Source: Triglochin maritima (lineage: Eukaryota > Streptophyta > Magnoliopsida > Alismatales > Juncaginaceae). From it: DNA of 64,000 nt. The position numbers and the translations under genes are program-made. The DNA lies in assembly GCA_963682175.1 (NCBI GenBank), contig OY821775.1, positions 7,536,501-7,600,500 of the forward strand, in the 5' to 3' direction. The notes under the pieces are model-generated. The model did no database searches, was not told where the DNA came from, and saw only the letters and a list, made by a program, of their open reading frames with translations. Positions 47,775 through 61,604 of this stretch are shown one piece after another (positions within the stretch are counted from its first letter, which is position 1; each line of letters begins with the position of its first letter).

Positions 47775-48539
47775 ATGCAGCACATAGTAGTCACATACAA
47801 GATCATAGCTAGGTCACATTCAGGTTGAAAAGGTTTACAATTTTTGCAAGACAATTGTTATTTTCGTCATTAGCACTTAGGTTTACATAAAAGGGGTCGA
47901 ACTTCATATCATATTTCGCATAATGGATTTTTAGTATCTTTAGATATCATCTCCTCTGGAACTGTTCATAATACCAATAATAAGATAAGTTAATTGACCC
48001 ACGTATTGTAAGAATATTTAATTAAGCTCATAATCAAACTACGCAATCAATTCCCAAAATATGTTGAATTTTAACGATATTCAATCTCTCCTACATGAAT
48101 TAATTTATAGCATTGCCCCTGCACGTCTTTCATTTAAAGTATAAACACAAAACAACCACAATTAAAGATGAGTTTGGATATTGTTAAACCCATAATCTTA
48201 TCTGTTTGACTTGTTATGACTTGCCGATTGAAAGTTTAATTTTTTATGTTATATTTTTTCGTCGTAGTAAAACAAACTAATATAAAGATGATAAAAAATA
48301 TATAAAGATGATAAAAACGGTTATTAAAAAAAGTATGTATCACTTTATAGTTTATTTTGCCCCCTTATGTGTTATCTAAATGCTTAAACATTTCCCAATC
48401 AATGAAGAGATATGGAGAAGAAATGGGCTAACCAATATTCCACATATATCAGGAAATTTTTGAACAAAAACTACACTCTCCCATTTGTGCTTATTATTGT
48501 AATTTACCTCGAATATGTGACTAAAGTATTTGTGAGAAA
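47775..48539. other. AT-rich spacer, possibly the 5' part of the following LTR
   Basis: No gene. TGTTAAACCC at 48182 could be an LTR start, but no target duplication supports it. Confidence 0.3.
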
Positions 48540-49235
48540 AAACAGATCGGTTGACCAGACATGTGTTCTAACTTGTCCAGCAAAATTGTATGTCGTTTTT
48601 TGGTTGATCGATAAGAGCTCTTCGGTCGGCCGGGCACACACTCGTAGCTGGGCAAAAGTGTTTGTCATTTTTCGGTCGACCGGAACTTAAGTGATTCGGT
48701 CAATCGAGTATGCACTTGAGCAAACATGAAAAATGTCTGTCGATTTTTGGTCGACCGGTACTTAAGTTTCGGTCGACCGATGGAGTCTAGATTGCGCTAC
48801 GGGTTTAAGTTCAGTTCACCGTTTGACCCAGTTTCGCACACGATGTGCAATTTTCTCCACTCGATTTTGGTGCAATTAATACTTATTTTGGTCTACTATA
48901 TAAAGATAATTCGTCCCCTTTTGTATAGAGAACAAATAGAAGTATTATGATTGTCTACTTTTGCATTCTTGAGAGAAAAGAGAGAGAGAACATCCTTGTG
49001 GATTCGGTGAAAGCAAATTTAACCGAGTATTCTCATCGGTTGTTCGTGCGTCATGTAAGTCTCTCCTGGTAATTCATTTTCTTTTTAGTAGATTGAAGTT
49101 GTGTCGTCCGTGGTTTTTCCCGCAACGGGTTTCCACGTTAAATATTGCGTGTTTGCCTGATTTGGTTTTTGGATTTGCATGTATTTGCTGTTTTTCGATC
49201 CACTGCGTATTTGAGATTGATTTTATTCCCTAACA
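48540..49235 (+). mobile_element. LTR (left end undefined) of a Tork/Tnt1-like Ty1/copia element
   Basis: The right end reads GTGGTTTTTCCCGCAACGGG, TTTCCACGTTAAAT and finally TTATTCCCTAACA (49235), a layout typical of Tork/Tnt1-type copia LTRs. Upstream, ATATAAAG near 48898 could be its TATA box. Between 48548 and 48822 are four or five CGGTCGACCG-type palindromes or variants. No left terminus or target duplication was found and no coding part is present. Confidence 0.6.
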
Positions 49236-50493
49236 CTTACAATCATTTTTTTATATATTATGTGATGATTATAAAAGAGGTCGTCGATACGAAAGAGGTT
49301 TCTTTGGTTTAGAAGTCAAGTTTCTATTGAATTATTATCATAATTTTGACATTTTCCCGTTGGTCGGTCGAAGTGGTGGTTTGCCATTACTCCCACAGTG
49401 AATGGAAAAAATCCACAGTTTCGAAGTGACCTTTCCAACGTAGAATACGGAGCAATACGTAACGAAATACGAAGACACATGGAGCTCACGTTTCAAGCGG
49501 ATTGTGTTTGAGCCGTACGATGGGGTGATTGATTGGGAGAGGAAGGAAACACACCTGACGATGGAGGCGTGAGATTGCGCCAGCTAGATCCAGCTCGCCT
49601 TCCGCGTTTACCCGCCCGCCCGCCCTTGTCCTTTTATTAAAGTCTGAAAACAGAGAAAGATAGTGAGAGAGTAGTAAAAGTCCTGTTTACGCTTCGGGAT
49701 TGCTGAAAGCATAAAAGTAAACGGTGATGGGTGGGTCCCACTTTCACAAGACAATACACGTGTCCGTCTGTAGCTCTCTTTTGCCTGTTTCCCCCAATTC
49801 CTCACGTCCTCCGCCAATAAAACAGTAGGAAAAGAAATGGTGTGAGTAACCAACCAACCATTGGGAATTTGAATTTGATGGAGCATGAATGTGGAGTGGG
49901 AGGGTAATAAAAATTGGGATAAGACTGGCGTAATGTAATGGGTTTGAGTGGTTTGCTTGGACGACGGCGAGGAAGGCAGGGCATGTTGTGGATGTGCTAG
50001 CTATAGAAAAGGTATATTTATGGGGAAATGAGCTCCGGCATTTGCACTGCTCCCATTTCCTAACCTATTATTAACCTGGAGTTGGTTGTTATATTATATT
50101 GAATTAAATACCAGAGAGCAGAGGAGAGGAGACCCCCAATAATTAAAATGGGGTGGAAAAGTGTATGGATGAAGGAGGTTAAAAAGAGGTGAATGAGGGT
50201 GGTGTGGTGGGGATTGGGATGGGGTTGGGGATGGGATACCCTGCATGGAAGCACGTTGTTGCTCCCTTTTTCTACTCTTCTCTCTCATACCCCTTTCCTT
50301 GAATAAATGACCCCATCCACCCCCTCTCCCACTGTCCAGCCTTCTTTCTTCCCATTTCACTAACCCCATTTCCATTTCCACTCGCCCAAATTCCCATTCC
50401 AAAGTCTGCTCCTACAACCATTCCATTTCAGGAACAAAGAGAGACATCTAGTCCGACCCAAATTGAAGTGAGAGGTGAAAACACTACACCCAA
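49236..50493. other. Upstream region and 5' UTR of the GATA gene
   Basis: It includes an ACACGTGTC (G-box/ABRE-like) at about 49755, a CCCGCCCGCCCGCCC run at 49609 and a pyrimidine-rich stretch at 50260-50400, which may be leader sequence. No separate gene is supported. Confidence 0.4.
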
Positions 50494-51514
50494 ATGGCTC
50501 CTGAATTGGACATGGGAATGGGAATGGGGTTCGGAATGGAGCCCTTCTCCTCCGCTTCACCCAATGCAGCTTCAACCAATGCCAGTGCCTTCCACTACGG
50601 GATGCCTTCCACCGACACTCTCCGCATCGACGACCTCCTCGACTTCTCCACCCAAGACGTCGCCGCTGTCGCCTTTGATGCCTCCACCGACGCCTCTCAA
50701 CACCACCACACCAACAACCACTTCCTCCCCCAATCCGACCCTTACTCTGCCTACAATTGTGGCTTCGTCACCGACACCACCGCCTCCGCTCCCAACCTCG
50801 CCGCATTCCCTGACGACCTCTACATCCCCGTAAGACCATTTCACTAAAACACTACCAAATTTTTGTTCATTTTTTTCGCTTTTGTGTCTGATGAGAGATT
50901 TTGATGATTAGAGCGAGGAGGCGGCGGAGCTAGAGTGGCTGTCGAAATTCGTGGAGGATTCCTTCTCCGACATGCCGTTTACGTCCCCGGCGGTCAACAT
51001 GGCGATGTTCGGAGCCAACCCGAACAACCACACCAGCACCTCCTCCGTCCCCGGCCGCGCCCGGAGCAAGCGCTCCCGAGCTCCGGTCAACCTCGCCGTC
51101 TCCGCCACTTGGAATCCCCCTCCTCACCCCTCCCTCTCCAGCTCCCCTTCCTCTTCCTCCTCCTCGTCAGAGTCGAAGCAGAAGGCCCGGAAGGAAGCGA
51201 TCGCTACGGAAGCCTCCGGGAACGTAAGGCGGTGCACGCATTGCTCGTCGGAGAAGACGCCGCAGTGGAGGACGGGGCCGTTGGGCCCGAAAACGCTCTG
51301 CAACGCCTGCGGCGTCCGGTACAAGTCGGGGAGGCTCGTGCCGGAGTACCGTCCGGCGGCGAGCCCGACCTTTGTGCTGACTCAGCATTCGAATTCGCAC
51401 CGGAAGGTCATCGAGCTGCGCCGCCAGAAGGAGCTGCTTCTCCGCCAGCACCATCGAGATCCGAATGCCGCTGCAAACGCCGGCTCCACCCGACCTGACC
51501 TTCTCCTCTGCTGA
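50494..51514 (+). CDS. GATA zinc-finger transcription factor, subfamily I (GATA5/6/7/12-like)
   Basis: Two exons, 50494-50829 and 50912-51514, joined by an 82-bp GT-AG intron in phase 0; 312 residues. The N-terminal half is acidic and His/Ser-rich with RIDDLLDFS (about 44-52). Exon 2 starts [20 protein letters not shown], the conserved block of plant subfamily I GATA factors. A basic stretch ([10 protein letters not shown]) may serve as nuclear localisation signal. The single GATA finger is C-x2-C-x18-C-x2-C (Cys220, Cys223, Cys242, Cys245) with [19 protein letters not shown] and the following [14 protein letters not shown] tail. Such factors bind WGATAR sites and act in light, growth and cell-wall programmes; which one applies here cannot be told. 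The gene looks intact. Confidence 0.93.
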
Positions 51515-54011
51515 GACCCTTCTTTTCGGACCGGATCGGATTGAATTTTTTTGGTTCGAGTTGGGAATTGAAATTATTAAGATTTTTGTACTTTAAAACA
51601 AGACTCGTTTGTTTCCGTTTCAGTTGTTCTCCGTCGCTTTGGTGTTGTACGGGTTTAGTGGGAATAAGATTAGGAACAATGAATACCAATCCAAGTGTTT
51701 CGTGTAATGCAGTTGATAAGTTCTCTAAATTCGATATTTCTGAGAAGAATTGAGGTTGAGAATTATGATTACGCCAATCGTTGTAGTGTAGGTTAGTTAG
51801 GGTTGGACTGTTGAGGAGAAGGGAAGAGATGAATATCGGGATCACGTGACGTTCTGAGAGGAGCACGTGTGTGGGAGCGGCCTCTGTCGGAGTGGCAGAG
51901 AAGCACATGTTGTGACTTGTGAGTGACCCACCGGTGTAACAGCCAAACAACCGCATTGGGAACGAGCAGGGTTAAAGAAGAGAGAAAAAAAACTAAAAAT
52001 TATATTAATTATCCTTTTGTGTTGTTTTAATTTGGACTTCTCGTGCACCGCCTGAGGACGCTGAGGCGTTCCGGGTTAGGCGTAAGTAGTCAGAAGGAAA
52101 AAGAATGGGTATTGGGTCGTTTAGTGTAGGCGCCGTGGTTTTTGCATGTTCTGCACGTTGGGCTTGTGAGTACGACCATGTGAATTTGGTGTTTTGTAAT
52201 CAAGGGGACTTACGCTATTGAAATGTTCGGTTTGGAATCACACTTCAAATGATCAAATTTTCATTCTCAATAATCAATAGTCGAAAGTGATTTCATATTG
52301 ACATCTCAATGAGTGTGGAGTCTTTTATAGAAACCAGTTTTGTGATTTGCTCGGATTGTGGTAAATATGATTCCACTCAAACCCTCCGATTAATATGTGA
52401 TTCTATAGTTTTTTTTGTTGTTGCCAAGTTGAGTTTGCCTATGTTTAGGACACATAGCTTTTAAGTATGAGATTCTTAAAAATTGAATTTGAAATGTGAA
52501 TAACTTTTTGAGCGTTTAAGAGGTTTTGAAATGCGAGTATCATTAGAGTTTGCGTTTAATTTTTGTTGTGTTTTAGATACGCTTTTAGATTTCAAAAACT
52601 AGTATAAGATGTTTGAGATGTATTTTAAAATTTTGATGTCTCATTTTATGTAAAAATGATCATTTATTTCAAAATATGGTTAATTTTCAATATAAAATTC
52701 AAATTAATTAGTGTTGATATTGTTCATCTAAGTTGGGTCATTATACATGTTATTTTTTTTATAAAATTAAAAACATAAGCTTATATTACTGCAAATATAG
52801 GCTACAACATACTAACAAGTTCTCTTCGAGAAACAAATGCACCAACAAGTTTGAAAAAATATTAGAAATTTATTTAGAAAACCAAATTAAAAATAATACA
52901 TGTCACAATTTGGTCAGACATTTAGGAAAATTATAGAATTTGATGAAAATTATGATCTAATTAACTTCGTTTATTGAATTTTTAACTTGTGAATTTAATT
53001 TTATCACAATAGAGATCAGTTTTTTGGTGTCTCATGACAAGCAAGACACTAGCATTCAAGCAAAAATGAATGATAGAGTCTGGCTCCAACGGTTGATTTT
53101 CAAACACCAATAACTATGTTTGGGACTAAAAGTTGCGTCTTGTTGTTAGGTAAGACTGAAACACAAATTTACAAATGTCCAAAACGGATCCTAGCAAAAC
53201 CCAAACAAAACTTTTGATGAAGAAAAAAAAACTTTTATTTCCTATATAAACTACAACTAAACCGCCCAAAACACAAGATACGGTGTGATAAATCGAATTA
53301 CGAGTTTACTACACACCACCACCAAAATCTGCATGACAATCCCCCACACCGTGGTTTGAGTTTGGAGAAAGATCCGCTTATTCCTTTCTTTGCAAACAGC
53401 GGTCCATGTACGGTAATTCGTATTAAGGACTCCTCGTGAGGTAATAGTAGGAGGGGGGGTGTTGTAACGTAAGCTAATTTTGTTTGTTGTATTAAAGTGA
53501 GTGGACTTGAGAGTCTGAAACACATGTCTGTAGGTGATTGGTCCACCTCATGTAAAGTCAGTTGAGGTGGTTACACCCCTCTCCTCACCGAAGCCTGATC
53601 AGTTGCTTACAGATAAGGAGATTCTAAAGTCTCAATTTTGTGTTTTAAAGTCACCATTAAGATAGAGTTAGCCGAAAGCTTCTAACTATTGGTAGTAAAA
53701 AGGGAATGTTTATGCTATTGATAAAATGCTTAATGCAGCTTTATCTTTAAAACAAAACAAGGTAGTGAATGAGGGTCTCTGGCGTAAGAGGCATGTGCAC
53801 ACTGGTCATGTAGTGTCCAAGCATCTTCACAATCAAGGATGTTGCAAGTCAGTAGTTGAATATTGTCTATAACAAATGTATATGTTGCTTGTAGAGTTCG
53901 CAAAGCGAGTAAACTTTTTTTTCCCCTTCTTTTTTCTTTCAGTAGTGTCAGTGCTTTGTTTCAAAAGGTCCATTATTCGGGGGTCTGGTCCTAGTTTCTA
54001 ATCAACAATAA
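51515..54011. other. 3' UTR of the GATA gene, then AT-rich spacer
   Basis: The first 300 or so bases are likely 3' untranslated sequence. Further on no gene is supported. A weak copia-like phrase (LWRKRHVHTGH) near 53770 may be a GAG-pre-integrase scrap of the relic that follows. Confidence 0.4.
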
Positions 54012-54128
54012 GAGATGGATGCTCTACATCTAAATCAAAGTTGGGAGGTAGTTCCTATGAGAAATGGAATGCTTGTCGTTGGCTTTAAGTGGGTGTTTAA
54101 GAATAAACTAGATGCCAATGGGAAGTGA
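54012..54128 (+). pseudogene. Ty1/copia reverse transcriptase relic
   Basis: Encodes EMDALHLNQSWEVVPM and VVGFKWVFKNKLDANGK, matching the conserved start of copia RT (EM-AL--N-TWELV ... GCKWVFK-K---DG), then a stop. The rest has been lost or is too diverged. Confidence 0.8.
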
Positions 54129-54253
54129 AACATGTATAATCGAATGATGCATGTGGCCATGTGGGTGATCATTTGAATTGAAGGTAATCAACATGATATG
54201 GTTTTAAACTTCTACGTACTCCATTTTGAGATCAACGAAACGAAGGAGATAAG

Positions 54254-54255
<2 letters not shown>

Positions 54256-54306
<51 letters not shown>
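54256..54306. repeat. (TA)n microsatellite
   Basis: About 25 TA units. Confidence 0.95.
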
Positions 54307-54308
<2 letters not shown>

Positions 54309-55389
54309 CAAATATGTTGAAGAATGAGCATATGAGAACCTTTTAAAGAATATACATATGCAATTATGCAAACGACTTTTCTAGCGTAGTGAGGGTATAG
54401 TTTAAACTTCAACGTTTTCCTGGTACACAACATTGGCAGTTTTTCTATGGGGTTTCGGCCCAAGGTCCTAACAGGCTTTGTCCTTTATAGATAAGGCAAA
54501 AGGCAAATGACATAATACAGAATGGCAGCCCAACTAATTGCTTATTTGGTTGGGGCCGACTTGAATACCTTGTTTTATTTGCAAACAAATTCCTAAGATT
54601 TCAGGAATTGCTACCGAAGTTTAACGATTTCCAAAGCTTGGATCAAGTATTTCTCCAAAGAAAAAAGGCCTCAGACGAGTACAGTTGAACGGATTTGTCT
54701 AAGATTGTATCTATAATTCGTCATATGCATGGGTAGACCAATGAAAATTCCGAAGAAGAAAAAGATTTTGGTATGGTATTAAAACCGGTTTGACATGTCT
54801 TCTCAGGTGCCACTTGCTCTTAATGTTGAAAGGAGCAATGATGATTGATCATACGCTGGGGGCTCATTTGGGACCTCCATTTTTCTTGCAAACAATTTTT
54901 TTTTATGATCGGACAATTCATTTTAAAGCACAACTACAAAAGCGCTGATCTTATGGCTTTTCTTTAGAATTTAGATACTAAAATACAACTACTACTTCGT
55001 CTACCACGTATTCGAGCCTCGCACCATTTTACCACTTTATCAAATATAGATCCAACCATATTTAGAATGATGTATACCTCACCTTGGTTATATCGAAAGC
55101 ATGTCAAAAATGATTTTCCGAACTTCCATGGACCACGATATAGTGACAACTTGCAACTAATCCATCATGCTTGATAACTCATGATCAAGAACGTAAAAAA
55201 ATAGGTCGTTAACTTGTCTCGATGATATGTGAAGAGAAATAAGAAATACGAGGTGTACTTTAGTGTGGATGGATGACGATAAATTACGAGCCATCAAGTT
55301 TTGTAGCACAATAGCAACTTGACAAGGGTGATTGTCATCAAACTATGAAAGTCATTAAATCTTTGAAATTTTATCAGGTTTGAAAATAA
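54307..55389. other. Spacer with probable degraded retroelement DNA
   Basis: No continuous frame. It lies between copia and LINE relics and probably contains the decayed upstream part of the LINE. Confidence 0.35.
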
Positions 55390-56745
55390 ACTATGAAAAA
55401 TCGTAACCAAGTGGCACAACCATCCTGGAGAAGGAGCGGAAAATCTTTAGATCAATTTTGGGTTGTCAAAAAGGCCACTTACCGTTCGACTACTTAAGCA
55501 TCCATTTATCTCACACTGAAGGAAATTCAAATTCCTGGAACCAATCATTAACAAATGGAGGAAAAAAAAGGTAGTTGAAAGACAAAATCTTTCGATTGAG
55601 AGTAATTGATGATTAATTCGGTCCCCACTCCCATTGCATCTTACCACCCTAATTTCATGAAATTCTCGGTGGGTATAGAAGAACAGACTGATAAGATTCG
55701 TAGAAACTTTCTGTGGACTAACTCCAAAGAAAACACAAAGATAAAAAAAACTTGGTTAAGTGGGGAAAAATGTGCAGACCCAAGAGAATTCGGAGGATTG
55801 GAGATCCTTAATATTCAAACTCACGACCTTAGCATACGATTATAAAAGGTGTGAGATATGCAAATCAGGATTTTGTCAATACATTTTTTTGGAAAAAAAC
55901 ACACCCAAAAAAGTACACCTCCCTCTCTACTTCCTAAAAACTATTCTAAAAGCTCACCCTTCCTTGGAGACATTTTGGAATGGGTACATTTCTTGTGTAA
56001 ATTCAGTTACGTCTAGATCAAAAATGGGAACAACACTCGGTTCTTGCTGGACTCTTGGTTTTTCGAAAGACCACTACATGAATTGTGGCCGGACTTATTC
56101 AAGAGTAGCAAGCAGAAAATTATAACAACTTTTTGTTGTTGGAAACACACCATTCTAGAATGATTGAGTTAACGAATGATTCCACATAATCCTTGACGAG
56201 AAACAAAATAGGAGATTGTATCAGGCTTACTTACATTTTAGTTTTTGTTCATGACTGGATGTGAGAAATTGGATAAAAAAAGGAAAATTTACAACTAGGA
56301 GTTTTACACTAAACGATGGGGGTGAACGATACAATAATATGGATAAACAATAATATGAAGAACCTCAGCTCCACCTCAGGTAAAAATCTTTGCTTGGATA
56401 ATGACGGAAAACAAACTGCTAACTAGAGACCGTCTAATTCGAAAAGGCACGAGAGACAACCTTATGTGTCCACTTTGTAGTAACTTTCTGGAAACCATTG
56501 ATCAAATATTTTTTAACTGTAAATATGCTAGCAAATTCTGGGAGCTTACCTCAATCCTAGTCTTGAATATTACTTTAGAATTCAATAGTTTTTTTGGATC
56601 TCAAATTCTAAATCAACTTGATTTAGATAATAAAGAGTGACAAATTTTGATTATTGCTTTCTTTTGGGTTATTTGGTTGAAATGCAACAACCAGGTGTTT
56701 CGTGGTATTTCCACAACTTTTGATATTATTATTAATAAAATGTTT
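55390..56745 (+). pseudogene. LINE (L1-type) reverse transcriptase and zf-RVT relic
   Basis: Segments in order on the + strand: a degraded LGCQKGHLPFDYL-type RT block (55458-55500); VPTPIASYHPNFMKF followed by DKIRRNFLW and GGLEILNIQ (55620-55820), the RT 3' region of plant L1 elements; then TRDRLIRKG, CPLCSNFLETIDQIFFNC and FWVIWLKCNNQVFRG (56420-56705), the zf-RVT domain. Stops and frameshifts separate them. No 5' end or poly(A) tail was identified. Confidence 0.8.
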
Positions 56746-57088
56746 TGATTTGATCACGACTTGGACAGGAGTGCACAAAAGATTGGGAGAGTCACTTGAG
56801 CAATCCCAAACGTGCCCAAACTTTGATGACCATGGCTTCGTCAACTTGACTCTCCTTCACCCCCAGCACCTCAGTCCTTGCTTCCTCCGAATGTGACCTC
56901 AAGGCTCACTCGCCAAAGGAGGGACAAAGCGGGAGAGCTAAGCATGATCGGTGTTGAAATCGGTGGGACCGAAGCCATGATCCAGGCTCACAATCTAACC
57001 GAGCCGGATGCTGGAGCTGGTGAGGAAACGATCGATCTAAAGCATTGCTTAGAGACAGGACACCCTTTGGATTACTCAGTGCTAATCA
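56746..57088. other. Short intergenic segment
   Basis: A 71-codon frame at 56878 has no recognisable motif. The segment ends in the target duplication AATCA (57084-57088). Confidence 0.4.
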
Positions 57089-58923
57089 TGTAAAGACGTG
57101 TGAGAGAGAGAGTGGGGGTGAGGGAGGTATGGAGTGGAGTGAGGTGAAGTATGGGTGGAGGTATGGTGAGGGTGTGGGTTAGGTGTTAGGTTTTGTTATA
57201 AAAACCAAAAATTAACTATTTTGTCTCCTTTGTTGCCCATTTCGTTTTCCACCCACACTCACCCATCTTCTTGCTTCCGGCGGACCAGGAGGAGAAGATC
57301 TCCGGCGGCGTGGTGGAGGCGAGCCCGAGGAAGGAGCGTGAGGAGGTCTTCGGAGACGGCGGTGCGCGAGCGAGGCTCCGACGGGTCTTCATCGTCTTTA
57401 AAGGTATGCCAAGTCTTCATAGTAACTCCCCAAGAGGTGTGAGAGTGTAGGGGGCGGCGTTGGTGCCGTTTCCCCGGCGAAAACCCCACTGAACCTAGGT
57501 TGAAGACGACTGGTTCGGTCGACCGTTGTGTGTCTCGGTCGACCGAACAACGTCTAAATGATGCATGTTCAGTGCGATATTGTAGTGTTTCGGTCGACCG
57601 TGTGAGGTTCGGTCGACCGATATTTTATAAAAATAACTTGCTGCCCGAAAACGGTCGAACGACGTCTGTGTGACGGTCGACCGTTTATGCCAAATTTCGC
57701 GGGAATATTTTATAAGGGTTATATTAGTCCGGTCGACCGGTGGTTGTTCGGTCGACCGATTCCAGTAGATAGGTTAGACAGACCTTCGGCCGACCGAGTG
57801 TGTGTCTCGGTCGACCGAACTGCGCAAAGTCGGTCAAGAGCGTTGACCATCTAAACGGTCGACCGCTCTGGATCCGGTCGACCGACCGCGTGCAGTTTTC
57901 CTGTAGTGAAGTGTCTGCTGATCCGGTCAACCGAAAGAGTTTCGGTCGACCGAATGCAGTGGGCAGGATTCATGCAGTTTTCCTTATCGGTTGAACGGAC
58001 CCTGGTTCGACCGACAGGATATATATGTATATAAAACGTATAGCGTAGACCTTCCAAACGGTCGACTGCTAGATTTGACCTTGTTCGACTGGTGGGTCGA
58101 ATTATCTTTCCTTGGTGGATTTATCCACATACGTGACGTCGAGCAGAGGCGACTACCGGCTGTCGAGCCCACGGTCGATCACCGGACCTCGGAGCTACGG
58201 ATTTCACCTACGACGAGAGCGTATTTCTGTTGGACCCCTCGTGGATGCCGGTGCGGCAGAGAGGGATGCCTGCCATGCCTGTGTGGGTGGTAGATGCCTT
58301 CTTCCCTGGTGGGGGAAGGGGATGCACTTTCCCTGTGGAGGAAAGCCGAGACCTCCTCTTGTTGGCCTGGATTGGCAGGGGGGATGCCTCCCTTTGCCCC
58401 TGTGTGCGGCTGGGAGATGAGTGCGGCGACCCCCCTCGTGTGGGTCTGGATTGGCAGGGTGGGGGATGTTTCCCATGCCCCTGTGCGCGGCTAGGAGATG
58501 GACCGTGGCGGTTGGGGCATTCATTGGGCCCGAGGAGGATTGCATTGCATGAGCATTCTTGGCATTTTCATCTGTTTTTCTGTATATATAGGAAATGTTG
58601 GCATACGGGGTTCCTTTCGGGAACTCAGGCAGATTTTATGTTTCATTTTCAGGGAGCAGGCGGTCTTAGGTCGGTGGTGACCGAGGGGAGTGCCTCCGGG
58701 ATCGGGTCCTGTCGCTTTATCTTTTTGTAGAGGTAGTGATTACTGTAGTTATGTATTAGACATGTGATCACTCTTTTGACACTCTGTATTATGACTTCCA
58801 CGTGGAGATATTTTATATATATATTCTGTTGACTTTTCCAGTAACGTGCCCTTGTTGACCGTTGACGGTCGTATGTTGTATGTTTATTTTGAAAAATTTC
58901 TTCCGCTGTTTCGGGACGTTACA
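57089..58923 (+). mobile_element. Solo LTR related to the gypsy element, with perfect 5-bp target duplication
   Basis: 1835 bp, TGTAAAGACG...GACGTTACA, flanked by AATCA at 57084-57088 and 58924-58928. Its 3' half aligns by eye with the gypsy LTR read on the - strand: GTGGATTTATCCACA, GGAGCTACGGATTTCACCT, CGGTGGTGACCGAGG, TTGACCGTTGACGGTC, TTCCGCTGTTT. The CGGTCGACCG array is at 57516-58092 with about eleven full copies. A TATAAAAACC at 57197 may be the core promoter. Confidence 0.9.
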
Positions 58924-59310
58924 AATCAAGCCACTCACTTTTTTTGGATTGTATGAGAGGTGTTAAACCTTGCTCACTTACATGAGTCTGTCACCTTAAG
59001 ATAGGGGAGGCTGTGGATCATGCGTCTCCATTTACTTAAATCTAAATAAATTACCAGCTTTTGAATAATAAACAAAAAAACAAAAACAAGGGTGATTGTT
59101 GGAAAAAACCGCGAAGGTCCATAATAACTCCATCCCATAAAGTCCACAACCACGAAGCCCACTCGGCAAAGAACGTGTTGTTGTCCGAGTGCAGCCTTTC
59201 GGGTTACTTCTCGCATCTCACGAACCATCAACTCTCCTCCTTCTCTCGCCCATTCCAGTCCCGACCCCAAACCCTAGCAACAAACCATCTCCACTCCCAC
59301 CACCTCCGCC

Positions 59311-61526
59311 ATGCTCGACTTCTCGTCCACCGCCGCGGACCAGATCCGCTTCCTGCTCTCCACCGCCAAGGACTCCACCTTCGATTCCGTTCTCCGCGAG
59401 CTCTGCGAGGTAGGGTTTCTCTTCCCCTCCTTGGATGTGGCCTTCGTACGCTTTCGTGACGGTTTTTGTTCTCATTGAGTCGGTTGGTTGCGGATTCGCG
59501 TGTGTTTTTTGCATTGGATTGCGTGATCTCGATCGGTTTTTTCAACGTCTGATCTGATTCGCCGGAGCAGTGGATTGGTGTGTGGTGGAGATTGAAACTA
59601 ACAAACGTGACGTATATCATGGCATATTTATTGGAATGAGCTTATAATGTTTGTCGGATTGGTGGCGTTTGTGCAATGGTTGAGTTTTTGTTTAGTGGGT
59701 TTGTTACTTACGTGTGTTACCTGAATATGTTTTACTGCATTTCGCACCATAAAACTCATGGTTGGTGTGTGATTCGAGATACATGCAATAGAAATGTACA
59801 AAGAGAATAAAATCACGAATGAGAGTCAATAAGAGTGCCTTTAGTTTTGGCCAAAACTTTCTAGATGACGATTCACATCATAAGTAGACGTATGCTGTAG
59901 AGAATATATAGCAAAAAAGAAAATTAGGGCTTTCTGAGTTTTTTTTGTTTGTTCAAATGTTTCTACCTTAAATTGTATATATTTCACTAAGAAAGCCCCA
60001 CCCCACCTGAATGGTTTCAAGTTTTATGTATGACCCATGAAAATGCATCTCATTCAAGTGATACTTTCTTTTTGAATATTGAGTCCAACTATGGTACCTT
60101 GAAACACCTTTGTGTTGAACTCACTTAAGTCATTCTTTCTATTTGAATTGTGAAGGTGCGATAACTATAATAAAAGAGGAGTTTTCATGTAAAAAATACA
60201 TAAAAGGTTTTTTATCAGTAAAAAAGACATAAAAGGTTGAACCATTTAGGAATCTGACCCAGCCATGCACATGCAAAAGGTTCTATATGTTGCTACCTCA
60301 TTGTTCTGGATGATTTGTTGATATAATATTGAAGCCAGCAGCAGAACCTTGATGACTCTATTTCATTGACCATGCAAAATTTGGAAATGCAAAATTAGAA
60401 GATATATTGATATTACAACAACTCATTCCTCAATTTTTGTGGATATTTTCCCCATAGTGACAAATACCCGGTGCTTGCTCATGATGCCAGGAAACTAATC
60501 TTTGACAATGCTTAATCCACAAGCTATATGAACTGCAAACAATTCCATCTCAATTACAAATGTTTATTTTTTGGTACATTTCTTTGCAGCTCCTTTTGGT
60601 ATCTTAATAATAAACTGTACTTCAAAATGGTAAGACTTCAATTGTGTTTTTGGATTGGAGGAAATTAGAGAGAAGAGTGGAAAAGGAGAGAAAGCAGGGG
60701 ATATCTTGTTCGGGCAAATTTTTTAAGGCATTGTTTCAAAGTGCGACCACATAATCGATATACGGTCGCACAAAGCGGTCAGAAAAGCTGGGGTTGCATA
60801 TGCGACCCCCGCATAGTCGCACCAAACCTGGTGCGACTTATGCGACAAATATGTGGCTTATGTGGCCGCACATTCCACATATGCGGTCGCACATGCCAGA
60901 CTGAGGATGAGAGAGGGGAAGAAGGAAGGAGGGGAAGGGAGGAAGGATGCGATGCCGTCGACGAGCGTCGGAAAGGAGGACGTAGGCAGCGAGGAAGGAC
61001 GGAGGCAGCGGAGGAGGTGGAGATGGGAAGTCGAAAGGTGGGACATGAGGTTGAAGCCTTGATGGAGTTTAAAAAAAGGTGAAGCCGTGAAGATGATAAG
61101 GTTGAAGGAGGAGAAATATCAAATATGGTTGATTATGTTGTGTGGTGTGTTAGATATTTTTGATTTTTTTATGATTTTCCGTTTTTAATGATTTTTTCGA
61201 TTTTTTCATTATTTTTTTAAAAAATCTTTTTTACCATTGTGCGGCCGCATATGCGACCCTGGGCACCCAACCCTCACAGGGTCGCATATGCGATCTTAAA
61301 ACATTGTTTTAGGAAAGAAATAGAGAGAAACACTGCTATCAAATTGGAGCCTCTACTTCCTCTTCAAAATGTGAAAGAAACGGATAGAAAAAAGAGAGTT
61401 ATTAACATTTTTCATATTCACAAACTACGCCTTATTTCCACATGATAATTCACATTACAAAAAATAAATAAATTCACATTACAACCTTTACTTTCTTCCA
61501 ATATTAGTTTGGTAATTTCCGAATGA

Positions 61527-61604
<78 letters not shown>

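Noticed and set aside
50951..51108. Frames overlapping the GATA exon on other strands and frames
   Set aside because: They are by-products of the GC-rich, biased GATA coding sequence; only one frame contains the zinc finger and spliced continuity.
60741..61082. A 113-codon frame inside NOT1 intron 1
   Set aside because: It lies within the MITE-like element, is Arg/Glu/Gly-rich from purine-rich DNA, and shows no family signature.
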